A DNA stretch of 64,000 bases from a bacterium (lineage in GTDB: Bacteria > Desulfobacterota > Binatia > DP-6), in contig JAHCID010000005.1 in the NCBI GenBank assembly GCA_026129405.1, positions 124,001 through 188,000 of the forward strand. The letters run 5' to 3'. Both the position numbers and the translations under genes were made by a program. A model generated the notes under the pieces. The model was given only the letters and a program-made list of their open reading frames with translations. It was not told the origin of the DNA and ran no database searches. Positions 18,321 to 26,753 of this stretch are shown here, in pieces. Numbering within the stretch: the stretch's first letter is position 1; every line of letters starts with the position of its first letter.

Positions 18321-19071
18321 ATGGCGGAGGATGTCGGGAGTCTCGCCTGGGGGCTCGAGACGGGCGGGGCGCTCTCGCGCGGCGAACGGCTGCGCCTGCT
18401 CGGCCCGGTGCTGAGGACGACGGCGGCCTACGCCGCCTGCCGGCTCCGGGTCGCGCTCGGCCGGCGGGGCGGGCGGCTTCGACCTCGCGACGATGCGCTG
18501 GCCGGACACGGCCCTGGTGCGCGCCGCCGACGAGGCGTGTCGCACGAGCGTGTCGCCGGTCACGGTCGGGCACTCGTGGCGCACCGCCGCCTTCGGTCTC
18601 GCGCTGGCCCAGGTCGACGGCCTGCGCATCGACGTCGAGCACCTGCTCGCGGCGTCGCTGCTGCACGACGTCACCCTGGAGCGGCCGACGCCGGGTCGCT
18701 GCTTTGCGGTGGTGGGGGCGCTGCACGCGCTCGAGGTGGCGCAGCGGGCGGGCGCGGACGAAGCCGCGGCGCGCGCGATCGCCGACGCCGTCTGCATCCA
18801 CGTCACGCCGGGCATCGACCCCTCCCGGCATCCGCTCGGCGCGATGGTGTCGGCCGGGGCGGCGCTCGATCTGCTCGGCATGCGTCTGTGCGAGCTCGCG
18901 CCTGCCTTCGTCGCCGCGGTGGGCACGCGGCACCCGCGGCTTCGCGCGTCGCGCGCGCTGGCCACGCTCTGGCGCGCGGAGGGGCGCGCGGTGCCGGCGG
19001 GGCGGGCGGCGTTCCTCGACCGGGTGGCGCTGTTCAGCCTGGTGATGCGCATGGCGCCGTTCGGCGACTGA
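18321..19071 (+). CDS. HD-domain hydrolase-like protein, one-base frame break near residue 50
   Basis: From ATG 18321 the frame reads AEDVGSLAWGLETGGALSRG and on to a Gly/Arg run. The natural continuation (FDLATMRWPDTALVRAADEA) lies in the +1 frame. Removing one G in the run at about 18465-18473 gives a continuous 249-residue protein. The second part carries an HD-type metal site: GHSWRTAAFG, LLHDVTLE and DAVCIHVT. HD proteins hydrolyse phosphoesters or phosphoanhydrides; the substrate is unknown. If the break is real, a shorter protein could start at ATG 18493 and keep the whole HD domain. Confidence 0.7.
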
Positions 19072-19269
19072 AGGAGGAGACCTGCGGGTCGCGCATCGTG
19101 GTCGCGGATCGGGCTGCGGCCGCAGGGAGCCCGCCGGGGCTACGGCAGGCCGTTCCGGCGGCCGACGCCCGGCGATCCGTGCGGCGGGCAGCCGAACGGC
19201 ACCTGAGCAGCGCGGTTCGCGCGAATTCGTTTGACTCGGGGCCCCGGCTGGGGTGTCGCTGCTCGCCCG

Positions 19270-19887
19270 ATGCCCACTGCTCCATCAGATGCCCCGAGTG
19301 GTCTCGCGCGCGCTGCCGGCGCGCTCTGGCTCCGCCTGTTCCGCTGGCGCGTCGAGGGGCGGCTGCCGCACCTGCCGCGCGCCGTCCTCATCGCCGCGCC
19401 GCACACCTCGAATTGGGACCTGCCGTTCATGCTGGCCGTCGCCTGGGTGCTCGGCGTGCGACCGGCCTGGCTCGGCAAACGCGAGCTGTTCCGCTGGCCG
19501 TTCGGCGGGCTGATGCGCTGGCTCGGCGGTATCCCGGTCGACCGTCGTGCGCCCGGCGGCATGGTGAGCCAGGCGGCGGAGCGCCTGCGGAAGGCCGATC
19601 GTCTGATGCTCGTCGTGCCGCCCTCGGGCACGCGCAGCCGCGCGGCGCACTGGAAATCGGGCTTCTACCACATCGCCCGCGCCGCCGAGGTGCCGATCCT
19701 CTGCACCTTCCTCGACTATCGCCGCCGCGTCGGCGGCATCGGGCCGGCGGTCATTCCCACCGGCGACGTCGGCGCGGACATGGCCGTGATCCGTGCGTTC
19801 TATGTCCCGATCCAGGGCCGGCGGCCGGCGCTCACGACGCCCGTGCGCCTCGCCGAGGAGGACGCTGCGAGCGCCGTGCGCGCCTGA
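19270..19887 (+). CDS. Lysophospholipid (1-acylglycerol-3-phosphate-type) acyltransferase
   Basis: A 205-residue PlsC-like enzyme predicted to acylate a lysophospholipid or related lipid at the inner membrane. The catalytic HxxxxD is HTSNWD, the second block is GGIPVDRR and the third VPPSGTRS, matching the EGTR-type phosphate-binding block with changes. Hydrophobic AVLIAAPH and LPFMLAVAWVLG flank the active site. ATG 19270 is preferred; a TTG at 19231 would add 13 residues. Short relatives of this type are often annotated as glycerol acyltransferases; the acceptor lipid is unknown. Confidence 0.82.
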   Translation: MPTAPSDAPSGLARAAGALWLRLFRWRVEGRLPHLPRAVLIAAPHTSNWDLPFMLAVAWVLGVRPAWLGKRELFRWPFGGLMRWLGGIPVDRRAPGGMVSQAAERLRKADRLMLVVPPSGTRSRAAHWKSGFYHIARAAEVPILCTFLDYRRRVGGIGPAVIPTGDVGADMAVIRAFYVPIQGRRPALTTPVRLAEEDAASAVRA

Positions 19888-19893
19888 GCCCGC

Positions 19894-20193
19894 TCAGAGA
19901 ATCAGGTTCTCCGACGCCCGCACGCGGGCGAGCCGCGTCATCGCTGCGTCGACTGCCCGGTGCCGCGCGCCCGGCCCCGCGTCGCCCATGAAGCGGCGCG
20001 AGAGATGGAGCACGTGGTCGATGCCCATCCCCGACCGCACGCAGAAGGTCAGCTCGTCGCCGTTCGTCCGCACCGCCGTGACGCGGACCGACCGCCGCGT
20101 CGCCCAGCCGTTCACCACGAGGAGCCACTCCTCGCCGGACAGCCCGCCGAAGGTGCCCGTCTCCTCGTGACCCCGCATCTCCTGAACCAGCAT
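19894..20193 (-). CDS. Hypothetical protein of 99 residues (PilZ-like possibility)
   Basis: A short soluble protein with a good ribosome-binding site (GAGGAGG). Two adjacent ATG codons (20196 and 20193) follow; the second has better spacing. The middle is beta-rich (EWLLVVNGWATRRSVRVTAV, GDELTFCVRSGMGIDHVLHL) and the end helical. The beta pattern is faintly PilZ-like, but the diagnostic RxxxR and (D/N)xSxxG motifs are not clear, so no family is assigned. It ends 6 bases from the convergent acyltransferase gene. Confidence 0.5.
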   Translation of the reverse strand: MLVQEMRGHEETGTFGGLSGEEWLLVVNGWATRRSVRVTAVRTNGDELTFCVRSGMGIDHVLHLSRRFMGDAGPGARHRAVDAAMTRLARVRASENLIL

Positions 20194-20269
20194 CATCGCC
20201 TCCTCTTCGCCTCAGTTCGCCGTCTCTTCGCCCAACCGGCGAACGGCGTCAAGAGGGGCGCGATGGGGA

Positions 20270-21544
20270 TCAGGCGGCGGAGACGGCACCCGGCGTAAAG
20301 CGGACCGGCATCCGCTTGATGCCGTTGATGAATCCCGAGCGCAGCTGGGCCGGCTCGCCGGTGATCTCGAGGTCGGGCAGGCGGCGGAACAGCTCGCGGA
20401 ACATGACCGCGATCTCGCGCCGTGCGAGGTGGGCGCCGAGGCAGAAGTGCGGGCCGGGGCCGCCGAAGCCGACGTGCGGGTTCGGGTCGCGACGGACGTC
20501 GAAGCGGAACGGATCGGTGAAGACCGCCTCGTCGCGGTTGGCGGAGTTGTAGAAGAGCGCGAGCTTGTCGCCCTCGCGCAGCGCATGGCCGGAGAGCTCG
20601 AGGTCGTGGGTGACGGTGCGGCGCATGAAGATCACCGGCGTCGCCCAGCGCACGATCTCCTCGACCGCCGTCGGCGCCACCGCGTCGAAGTCCGACGCCC
20701 AGAGGCGTCGCTGCTCCGGATGGTCGCGGAGGGCGACCAGGCCGTGGCTGATCGCGGTGCGCGTCGTCTCGTTGCCCGCGACGGCGAGCAGGATGAAGAA
20801 CGACGCGACCTCGTCGTCCGTGAGGCGCTCGCCGTCGAGCGCCGTGTTGACGAGCGCCGAGGTGAGGTCCTCGCCGGGGTGCTTCGTCAGGTGCTGCGCG
20901 AGCTCGCGTACGACCTCGGCCAGCACGAAGCCGGCCTGCATGAACGCCGCGATCGGGTCGGTGCCCTCGGGGATGAACTCGGGGTCGCCGCCGGAGAGGA
21001 TGATGTTCGACTGCTCGAAGACCAGCCGATGGTGCTCCGGGCGGATGCCCATCAGGTTGCAGATGACGATGAGCGGCAGCCGCGCCGCGATCTCGGCGAC
21101 GAACTCGGCCTCGCCGCGCCGGATGACGTCGTCGATCACCTGGATCGCGATGCGCTCGACGTCGTCCATCGCGCGCTGGACCATCTTCGGCGTGAAGCGC
21201 CGCGAGACGATGCCGCGCAGGCGCTGGTGGCGCGGGTCGTCCATGTTGATCATCGAGCCGTAGAACTCGTTCATCTCGGCGGGCAGGTCGGGGATCGAGG
21301 TCGCGCCGAGGCTCGAGCAGAAGTCCTCGGGGCGGCGGCTGATCTCGAGGATGTCGGCGTGGCGCGTGACGGCGTAGTAGCCGCGGCCGCGGACGATGCC
21401 CGGGATGTCCGGCTCCTCGAAGAAGGCCAGCGGACGGTCGCGGCGCAGCGTGGTGAAGGCGGTGTCGCGCTCGGCCCAGGGCCGGGCCCAGAAGTCGATG
21501 TCCGAGAGGTCGATGCGGTCGGCGTCGAGTACGGTCGGGTCCAC
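20270..21544 (-). CDS. Cytochrome P450 (CYP125/CYP124-like)
   Basis: Soluble bacterial P450 of 424 residues. The heme loop is FGGPGPHFCLGAHLAR with the axial Cys, the I-helix oxygen motif is AGNETTR, and ExxR is EEIVR. The overall wording (HQRLRGIVSRRFTPKMV, FYNSANRDEAVFTDPFRFDV) matches class I P450s of the CYP125/124/142 group, which in actinobacteria oxidise steroid side chains or branched lipids. Start GTG 21544 has an upstream GGGGAG; TTG 21583 would add 13 residues. No ferredoxin gene is adjacent. The HugZ-like gene lies upstream on the same strand. Confidence 0.93.
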   Translation of the reverse strand: MDPTVLDADRIDLSDIDFWARPWAERDTAFTTLRRDRPLAFFEEPDIPGIVRGRGYYAVTRHADILEISRRPEDFCSSLGATSIPDLPAEMNEFYGSMINMDDPRHQRLRGIVSRRFTPKMVQRAMDDVERIAIQVIDDVIRRGEAEFVAEIAARLPLIVICNLMGIRPEHHRLVFEQSNIILSGGDPEFIPEGTDPIAAFMQAGFVLAEVVRELAQHLTKHPGEDLTSALVNTALDGERLTDDEVASFFILLAVAGNETTRTAISHGLVALRDHPEQRRLWASDFDAVAPTAVEEIVRWATPVIFMRRTVTHDLELSGHALREGDKLALFYNSANRDEAVFTDPFRFDVRRDPNPHVGFGGPGPHFCLGAHLARREIAVMFRELFRRLPDLEITGEPAQLRSGFINGIKRMPVRFTPGAVSAA

Positions 21545-21623
21545 GCGGCCTCGCTCCCCGTGCGGCCGGCCAGCCGGCAACACCGAAAAGATGACGCCGG
21601 TGTCGCCGAGCCTGGCCGGGGAG

Positions 21624-22445
21624 TCAAGCCGAGGGCGGCGCGGCCTTCGCCAGCGTCTCGCGGGCGCGGCGCACGAGCGCGACCATCTCGCGGCGTGCGT
21701 CGTCGGGGGTCGCGATGGGTGCGGAGAACGGCAGACGGATCGGGCGCGGGCCGCGGCCGGTCTGGGCGGACATCTCGAAGCCGTAGCGGTCGACGCCGGT
21801 CATGGTGGCGGCGGTGGTGTCGGTGGCCCGCGTGAGCGCCTGACAGAACGTCACCATCGCGTCGACGTGGTCCTCGTTCATGTGCTCGATGATCGCGATC
21901 GCGTGCGGCGCGATCGGGTCGGGCTCGCCGCCGCGCCAGTCCGCGACCTCGACCCACGACATGCGCCCGTAGCCGCCGATGTAGCGCACGCTCTCGACGT
22001 CGAGCTTCCAGAAGGCGAAGTCGGAGTAGTCGATGTAGTAGGACGCGTTCGGGTGGCGCGCGAGGTAGGCGTCACGCGCGGCGTCGCGCTCGGTGGCGTC
22101 GAGGACGCGCGCGGTGCCGAGCAGCGTCACGCGGCCCTTCGCCAGCGGGTCGCCGTCGCCGCTCTCGGCGACGAGCAGCGACGAGCGCGGGTCCGCGCGC
22201 AGGTTCTTCGTGTGCTCGGCGAGCTCGCTGATGAAGAAGACCGGGTTCGGCCCGTCCATCGCGAACGTCACCAGCGACCCGTACGGCGCACCCGCCGGCT
22301 CCTTCGCGATCGTGCACAGCGTGCCGGTCGGGATGGCGGCGGCCAGCGTGCGGGCCCGCTCGCCATGCGTGGGGGTGGGGATCTCGGTGTCGTACAGCGG
22401 CTGCTCGCCGTCACCCTGCGGGCGCAGGTGCGCGTCGTTGCTCAT
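21624..22445 (-). CDS. Pyridoxamine-phosphate-oxidase-fold FMN protein with DUF2470 (HugZ-like)
   Basis: Residues about 25-170 form a split-barrel FMN/heme-binding domain (GTLCTIAKEPAGAPYGSLVT, PVFFISELAEHTKNL, LLVAESGDGDPL). Residues about 185-270 are a DUF2470 domain with AIIEHMNEDHVDAMVTFC, the His-rich motif of HugZ-type heme oxygenases. Relatives bind heme or flavin and may degrade heme or act as general oxidoreductases; which applies here is open. ATG 22445 follows GGAGG at 10 bases. The P450 gene lies 79 bases downstream on the same strand. Confidence 0.85.
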   Translation of the reverse strand: MSNDAHLRPQGDGEQPLYDTEIPTPTHGERARTLAAAIPTGTLCTIAKEPAGAPYGSLVTFAMDGPNPVFFISELAEHTKNLRADPRSSLLVAESGDGDPLAKGRVTLLGTARVLDATERDAARDAYLARHPNASYYIDYSDFAFWKLDVESVRYIGGYGRMSWVEVADWRGGEPDPIAPHAIAIIEHMNEDHVDAMVTFCQALTRATDTTAATMTGVDRYGFEMSAQTGRGPRPIRLPFSAPIATPDDARREMVALVRRARETLAKAAPPSA

Positions 22446-22579
22446 CGGTCGGGGTCCTCCGTCGGTGCCCTGGTGGGGCGGCTCGAGCGGACATAGCGCG
22501 AGGGGCGGGCGGAATGCGACTCGCCCGCCGCCGCGGCGTTCTGTAGATCGGGACGGAAGAACCGCGCCGCGCCGCCGCG

Positions 22580-22732
22580 TCAGGTCGTGCGCATGAGCGC
22601 CATGATCAGCACGATCAGCAGCACGAGACCGAGGCCGCCGCTCGGGTAGTAGCCCCATCCCTGGCTGTAGGGCCAGGTCGGGAGCGCGCCGACGAGGAGC
22701 AGGAGCACGACGAGGAGCAGGACCAGGTTCAT
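22580..22732 (-). CDS. Small membrane protein, DUF3309 family
   Basis: A 50-residue protein with AGGAGG four bases before ATG 22732. Two hydrophobic helices (LVLLLVVLLLLVGALPTW and LGLVLLIVLIMAL) flank the diagnostic DUF3309 loop PYSQGWGYYPSGG. The family is common in Proteobacteria as a two-helix inner-membrane peptide of unknown function, often expressed under stress. Because of its size it is easily missed. Confidence 0.88.
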   Translation of the reverse strand: MNLVLLLVVLLLLVGALPTWPYSQGWGYYPSGGLGLVLLIVLIMALMRTT

Positions 22733-22788
22733 GGGACCTCCTGCTCCGTGAGCACGCCGCGTGCCGCGCTCGGTGGGGAAGTGAAAGG

Positions 22789-22813
22789 CCCTTGGTGCCG
22801 CGGACACCAAGGG
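22789..22813. repeat. Perfect 9-bp inverted repeat at the edge of the mobile zone
   Basis: CCCTTGGTG and CACCAAGGG surround a seven-base loop. It lies between the DUF3309 gene and a transposase remnant. It could be a terminator or a leftover end of a mobile element; the sequence does not decide. Confidence 0.5.
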
Positions 22814-22974
22814 GTTGTCGGGGAGCTGCCCCCGCCGGCGAACCACCGCCGCTCGCAAGCGTGTTGAGGAAGCGGCCACCCGAAGCGTACGTGCGCCAGG
22901 CCGCGGCAGGCGATCATCGAGATCGTCGGGGTCGAGAGCAGCGCCGCCGGGCCGGTGTCGCCGGCTCCTCGCGC

Positions 22975-23160
22975 CCCGCCTACGCCGCCGCCGGAGGCAG
23001 TTTGGCGAGCCGCAGGAGGTGTGGGCGGTGGCGACGAGGTAGCCGTGGAGCTTGACGCGGGATGGGCCCCGGTAGCGCATCTTGCGGAAGCCGCCGACTG
23101 TCTTCCAGGCCGACCTCGTCCCCCGGGCCTCGGTGCCCTGGGCGGCGTCGTCCGAGTCCC
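22975..23160 (-). pseudogene. C-terminal remnant of a DDE transposase (IS1182/IS5-like)
   Basis: On the minus strand a frame reads TVGGFRKMRYRGPSRVKLHG and then YLVATAHT, after which LLRLAKLPPAA continues in another frame. The pattern RYRG-x-x-(K/R)V-x-x-x-x-x-LVATAHNL is the usual end of IS1182/IS5-like transposases. Nothing upstream on this strand encodes the catalytic core, so only the 3' end of the gene survives, with a frame break. From here to the DUF3309 gene I see no coding sequence. This is the outermost piece of the mobile zone that runs to tRNA-Arg. Confidence 0.4.
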
Positions 23161-23203
23161 GTCTCCCCTCGTGCGGCGCCGCCCCTCCTCGATCGCGGCG
23201 GCG

Positions 23204-23383
23204 TTACACGTCTTCCGGGCGAAGCCCCGTCTTCTTGGCGACCCGGGCGAGCATCTTGGGGCCGATCTCGTCGTCGTCGTGGAACGCGAAGACGACGTCA
23301 TCCCATCCCGGACGCTCCAGCACCCGGTGCGAGCCGCCCGCGGCGCATTTCACACGCCATCCGATGCGCTGGAGCGCGGCCAA
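23204..23383 (-). CDS. hicA: HicA-type mRNA interferase toxin, weak or damaged start
   Basis: The last about 60 codons match HicA: a helix LAALQRIGWRV, a beta pair with the catalytic His in AAGGSHRVLERP, then DDEIGPKMLARVAKKTGLRP. HicA cleaves mRNA during stress and is neutralised by HicB. No ATG or GTG precedes the domain in frame; the only candidate is TTG 23383, which would remove a few N-terminal residues. The frame is otherwise open up to the hicB stop. The gene may therefore be poorly expressed or inactivated. Order is hicB then hicA on the minus strand. Confidence 0.6.
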   Translation of the reverse strand: MAALQRIGWRVKCAAGGSHRVLERPGWDDVVFAFHDDDEIGPKMLARVAKKTGLRPEDV

Positions 23384-23416
23384 GAAGGCTGCGGGCCTTC
23401 GTGGCGCCTCAGGTGC

Positions 23417-23629
23417 TCACGCCGCCAAGAGGCGCCGACCGAGATCGGGAATCCGCTCGCCGTGCGCGAGGCGGTCGGCGAGCACCTGAACGAGCAACGC
23501 GGCGGCAGCATCGAGCGCCTCGTCGCGCGTCGCCCCGTAGGCGAGCGTCCCCGCAACGTCCACGACGTCCGCAATCCAGCGGCCGTCGTCTTCCTGCTCG
23601 AGTTCGACGCGAGAGCCGGCACGCTCCAT
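23417..23629 (-). CDS. hicB: HicB-family antitoxin
   Basis: A 70-residue protein with the HicB beta-fold start (VELEQEDDGRWIADVVDVAG) and the family motif YGATRDEALDAAAALLVQVL. HicB proteins bind HicA and often carry a DNA-binding tail; this one is short and ends soon after the core (RIPDLGRRLLAA), so it lacks a clear helix-turn-helix or ribbon-helix-helix tail. It is transcribed just before hicA with 33 bases between the domains. It sits beside decayed transposons, as stand-alone toxin-antitoxin pairs often do. Confidence 0.7.
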   Translation of the reverse strand: MERAGSRVELEQEDDGRWIADVVDVAGTLAYGATRDEALDAAAALLVQVLADRLAHGERIPDLGRRLLAA

Positions 23630-23929
23630 GCCTCAGGTCCGTACCACGGTGCCCCGCAGGACACGACCGGCGTGGTCGAGTTGGCGAAGGTGTCGACCGA
23701 AGTCTGGACCGTCGGTCTCGCCGTCTTCTGGGACAACACTGCGAAGCTGGTGACGAGCGACTGTGGTGTCCCCCTCGGTTTCGTACAGGTCAGGCCACTA
23801 ACTGCTCGCGATACGCCCTCGGGGGGATGTCCCGGATCCTGTTGAGCTGACCCGCTGAAAAAAAGCGGCGGCTCCTTTCGCCGTCCGATAAGGGACGGGG
23901 TCACCACAACCGTACGAAAGGAAGCCGCC
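23630..23929. other. Non-coding stretch between hicB and the IS256-type remnant
   Basis: No convincing gene on either strand. It contains a run of seven A at about 23858-23864 next to AGCGGCGGCTCC, and a local AACCGTACGAAAGGAAG leader with a good ribosome-binding site for the transposase frame at 23930. The left end of the IS256-type element probably lies between about 23845 and 23930; I could not pair it with a right end because that end is missing. Confidence 0.4.
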
Positions 23930-25011
23930 ATGCCGAGAAGTCGCACAGGAACGCGCGCGGGGGAAGCCTCGCGCGCCGTCGCGGTCCAGGTGCCGCTGCC
24001 GCTGCTCGCCGTCCTCGCCGATGCGAAGACGGCCTTCTTCGGGCTCTGCCTCACCGCCGGCCAGCAGGTGTTCGAGGCGATGATGGAGCACGACCGCGAG
24101 CTGCTCTGCGGGCCGAAGCACGTGCCGAACCCCGCGCGCCAGGCGTACCGCGGGGGCAGCGTGCCGAGTGAAGTCGTCCTGGGCGGGCGCCGCATCGTGC
24201 TGCCGCGTCTGCGCGCCCGCAGCGTGGCGGGAGGAGCTCACGTTGCCGAGCTTCGCCTACGCCAGCGCCGCGACCCGCTCGTGCCCACACGCTCGAGACG
24301 ATCGCCGTCGGCGTCGCGACGCGGAGAATATCGCCGCACGCTCGACCCGCTGCCCGCGGGCGTCCCGGCGCAGGCGGTGTCGAAGAGTGCCGTCTCCCGC
24401 CGCTTTGTCGCCCTCACGCGCGCTCGGGTCGCGACCTGGCTCGCCGCGCCGCTCGACGGCCTCGACATTCGCGTCGTGCTCATCGACGGCCTGCACTTCC
24501 GCGGCACGTGATCCTCTTGGCGGTGGGTCTGGACGCGCACGGGGCCAAGCACACCTTGGCCCTGCGCGAAGGCACGACGGAGAACGCCACGGTCTGCAAG
24601 GCGCTGCTGGCCGACCTCCGCGAGCGCGGGCTCGACCTCGATCGGCCCACGCTGTTCGTGATCGACGGCGGGACCGGGCTGCGTAAAGCGCTCCGCGAGT
24701 CCATGGGCGCCCTCGCCGTCGTCCAGCGCTGCCAAGTGCACAAGCTTCGCAACGTCCTTGAGCATCTGCCCGAGGCGCTCCGGCCGCGCATCCGCCGCGC
24801 CATGACCGAGGCGTACGGGCTGCCCGATGCGGCGCTGGCCAAGCGGCGGCTCACCCAGCTCGCCGACGGGCTCGAGCGCACCCACCCGGGCGCCGCCGCG
24901 TCGCTGCGCGAAGGGCTCGACGAGACGCTCACGCTTCCACGCCTCGGCGTCACCGGCGCGCTCTACCGCACGCTGAACCGTCCCGGGTTCGCTGGAGGCT
25001 GGGTTAGTTGA
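23930..25011 (+). pseudogene. Broken IS256-family (mutator-type) transposase
   Basis: The pieces of an IS256-type DDE transposase are clear but scattered over frames: LTAGQQVFEAMMEHDRELLC, EELTLPSFAYAS, AHTLETIAVGVATRR, YRRTLDPLPAGVPAQAVSKS, VVLIDGLHFRG, VGLDAHGAKHTLALREG, LFVIDGGTGLRKALRES and QRCQVHKLRNVLEHLP. At least four frame changes separate them (about 24220, 24290, 24340 and 24510). The conserved C-terminal end (TTNPIEN-type motif) is missing; similarity stops near TLNRPGF at about 24990, shortly before the next element. The gene cannot make a working transposase. Confidence 0.85.
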
Positions 25012-25025
25012 CTGCTGCGGCTCCG

Positions 25026-25387
25026 TGAGGGCGTCCCCCTCCGAGACTGGACAGGGCGTAGTGCCCGGGTTCAGAGGGAGCGACGATGGAGAAGGAGTTT
25101 CAGCGGTGGACGGCGCGCCGCAAGGTCGAGCTGCTGCTGCAGCTGATCAAGGGGGAGACGACGCTCGTCGACGCCTGCCGGCAGCACGATCTCACGCAGT
25201 CCGAGGTCGAGGGCTGGATGGCGCTGTTCCTCAAGTCCGGCGCGCGCGGGCTCAAGGCGCGGGCGGACGACGAGCAGGCGGTCCATGAGCGCGAGGTCCG
25301 CGAGCTGCGGGCGAAGGTCGGCGAGCTGGTCCTGGAGCTCGACGCGCGAAAAACGTTGGACGCCCGCACCGCCAAACCCGACAAAGC
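25026..25387 (+). repeat. Left copy of the 362-bp inverted repeat
   Basis: Position p here pairs with position 51543-p on the other strand, up to 26156-26517. Identity breaks on the outer side at 25025 (g against c) and on the inner side at 25388. By eye the two copies look identical, and their orfA proteins match for 100 residues. Confidence 0.85.
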
Positions 25388-25394
25388 CTTCTGA
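25086..25394 (+). CDS. IS3-type OrfA (helix-turn-helix transposase subunit), left copy
   Basis: A 102-residue OrfA with a helix-turn-helix (RRKVELLLQLIKGETTLVDA, HDLTQSEVEGWMALFLKSGA) and a coiled-coil tail (HEREVRELRAKVGELVLELD). In IS3 elements OrfA binds the element ends and is joined to OrfB by -1 frameshifting. A ribosome-binding site (GAGGGAGCGACG) precedes ATG 25086. The last residues (DKAF) lie just beyond the repeat boundary and so differ from the inverted copy. Confidence 0.8.
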   Translation: MEKEFQRWTARRKVELLLQLIKGETTLVDACRQHDLTQSEVEGWMALFLKSGARGLKARADDEQAVHEREVRELRAKVGELVLELDARKTLDARTAKPDKAF

Positions 25395-25396
25395 CG

Positions 25397-26157
25397 GTGC
25401 AGGGCCTCAGGCAGGACGAAGGCCACCGCGGGTCGATCACGCAGCTCTGCCGCTGGTTCGGCGTGCCGCGGTCGACCTTCTACTACCGCCCGCCCCGGCG
25501 GCGGCGCCGGCGGCGCCCGTCGTCGACCGAGAGGTGGAAGCGACGATTCGCGCCATCATCGAGGCTGAGCCGGCAGCCGGGCTGCGGATGATCACGGCCC
25601 GGGTGCGGCGCGCGGCCGCGACGCCGGTGAACCCCAAGAAGATCCACCGCATCCTGCGGCTCAATCAGTGGCAGGTCCGCCAACGCCCGCCGGGGCATCG
25701 GCCGCGGGCGCAGGGCTGGGTGTCGCGGGCCACGCGGCCAAACGAGCGCTGGGCGATCGACACGACACATCTCTTCTGCGGCCGCGACGGGTGGTGTCAC
25801 CTCACGGCGATCATCGACTGCTACGACCGCACGATCGTCGGCGGGCGGCTGTCCCGCTCGGGCATCGCCGCGGTCGCGGCGGCGGCCCTCGAGGAGGCGC
25901 TGCGCGCGCGCCGGATCGACGCCACGTCGCCGGGCCTCGTGCTGCGCAGCGACAACGGCCTCGTCTTCGGCGCCAAGGTCTTCGTCGCAGTGGCACGCCG
26001 CTACCGGCTGTCCCAGGAGTACATCACCCCGGACACCCCGCAGCAGCACGGCATGATCGAGCGTTTCTTCCTGACCTTGAAGCAGGCGTGCGTGTGGCTC
26101 CAGCGCTTCGCGAGCCGCGACCATGCCTTCCGCGTCGTCGCGGACTGGCTCGATCGC
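25397..26157 (+). pseudogene. IS3-type OrfB (rve integrase), frame-broken and 3'-truncated
   Basis: The start HRGSITQLCRWFGVPRSTFY lies in the -1 frame relative to orfA, as expected for IS3. At about 25490, in a CCGG-rich run, the reading changes frame again (VVDREVEATIRAIIEAEPAA). The retroviral-integrase core is present: first Asp in ERWAIDTTHLF, second in LRSDNGLVFG, and Glu in QQHGMIERFFLTLKQ. Just after WLDR the sequence runs into the inverted repeat, so the usual end (NxxRPHSALG-type) is lost. Both defects make a functional integrase unlikely unless the frame change is a sequence error. Confidence 0.8.
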
Positions 26158-26457
26158 TTTGTCGGGTTTGGCGGTGCGGGCGTCCAACGTTTTTCGCGCG
26201 TCGAGCTCCAGGACCAGCTCGCCGACCTTCGCCCGCAGCTCGCGGACCTCGCGCTCATGGACCGCCTGCTCGTCGTCCGCCCGCGCCTTGAGCCCGCGCG
26301 CGCCGGACTTGAGGAACAGCGCCATCCAGCCCTCGACCTCGGACTGCGTGAGATCGTGCTGCCGGCAGGCGTCGACGAGCGTCGTCTCCCCCTTGATCAG
26401 CTGCAGCAGCAGCTCGACCTTGCGGCGCGCCGTCCACCGCTGAAACTCCTTCTCCAT
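26150..26457 (-). CDS. IS3-type OrfA, inverted copy, running on into antisense orfB
   Basis: Reads the same 100 residues as the left OrfA, starting at ATG 26457. After DKA the reading frame does not stop but continues through the antisense strand of orfB to 25483, so the predicted product has 324 residues, of which only the first 100 are real OrfA. The given end marks the end of homology. A chimeric protein with intact DNA-binding helices could act as an inhibitor of transposition; that is inference. Confidence 0.7.
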
Positions 26458-26517
26458 CGTCGCTCCCTCTGAACCCGGGCACTACGCCCTGTCCAGTCTC
26501 GGAGGGGGACGCCCTCA
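26156..26517 (-). repeat. Right, inverted copy of the 362-bp repeat
   Basis: Reverse complement of 25026-25387. It replaces the normal right end of the element and cuts off orfB. It carries a complete start of orfA with the same ribosome-binding site. Confidence 0.85.
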
Positions 26518-26753
26518 GGGCGTCGCTACGTTTGGCGCCAGCGATCGAGGGGCCGCAGGCACGCTGCACGCCGAGCTGAAGGGCGGGGGGCTCGCAGGGT
26601 GTGGCTCGCGCCGACGGCGCTGGTGCGAAGTGCCTCCGCTCGCCGTCGACCTTGCGAGGCTACGCCGGCCGCTTGCTGCCTGTGTGCTGCCTGGCGTGCC
26701 TCGCGAGGTGCCGACAACACTGCCGCGTGAGGCTAACTCCCGGAATCGTCTAG

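Larger units (their letters stand above)
25026..26517 (+). mobile_element. IS3-type element with its left end repeated inverted at the right
   Basis: The element runs from TGAGGGCGTCCC at 25026 to GGGACGCCCTCA at 26517. The first 362 bases (left end plus orfA) are repeated in opposite orientation as the last 362 bases. The 768 bases between hold orfB without its own 3' end or the normal right end. Ends begin with TG and finish with CA, as in IS3-type elements. Bases just outside (ccg and ggg) give no target duplication. The element thus has two left ends and two orfA copies facing inward. Confidence 0.8.
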
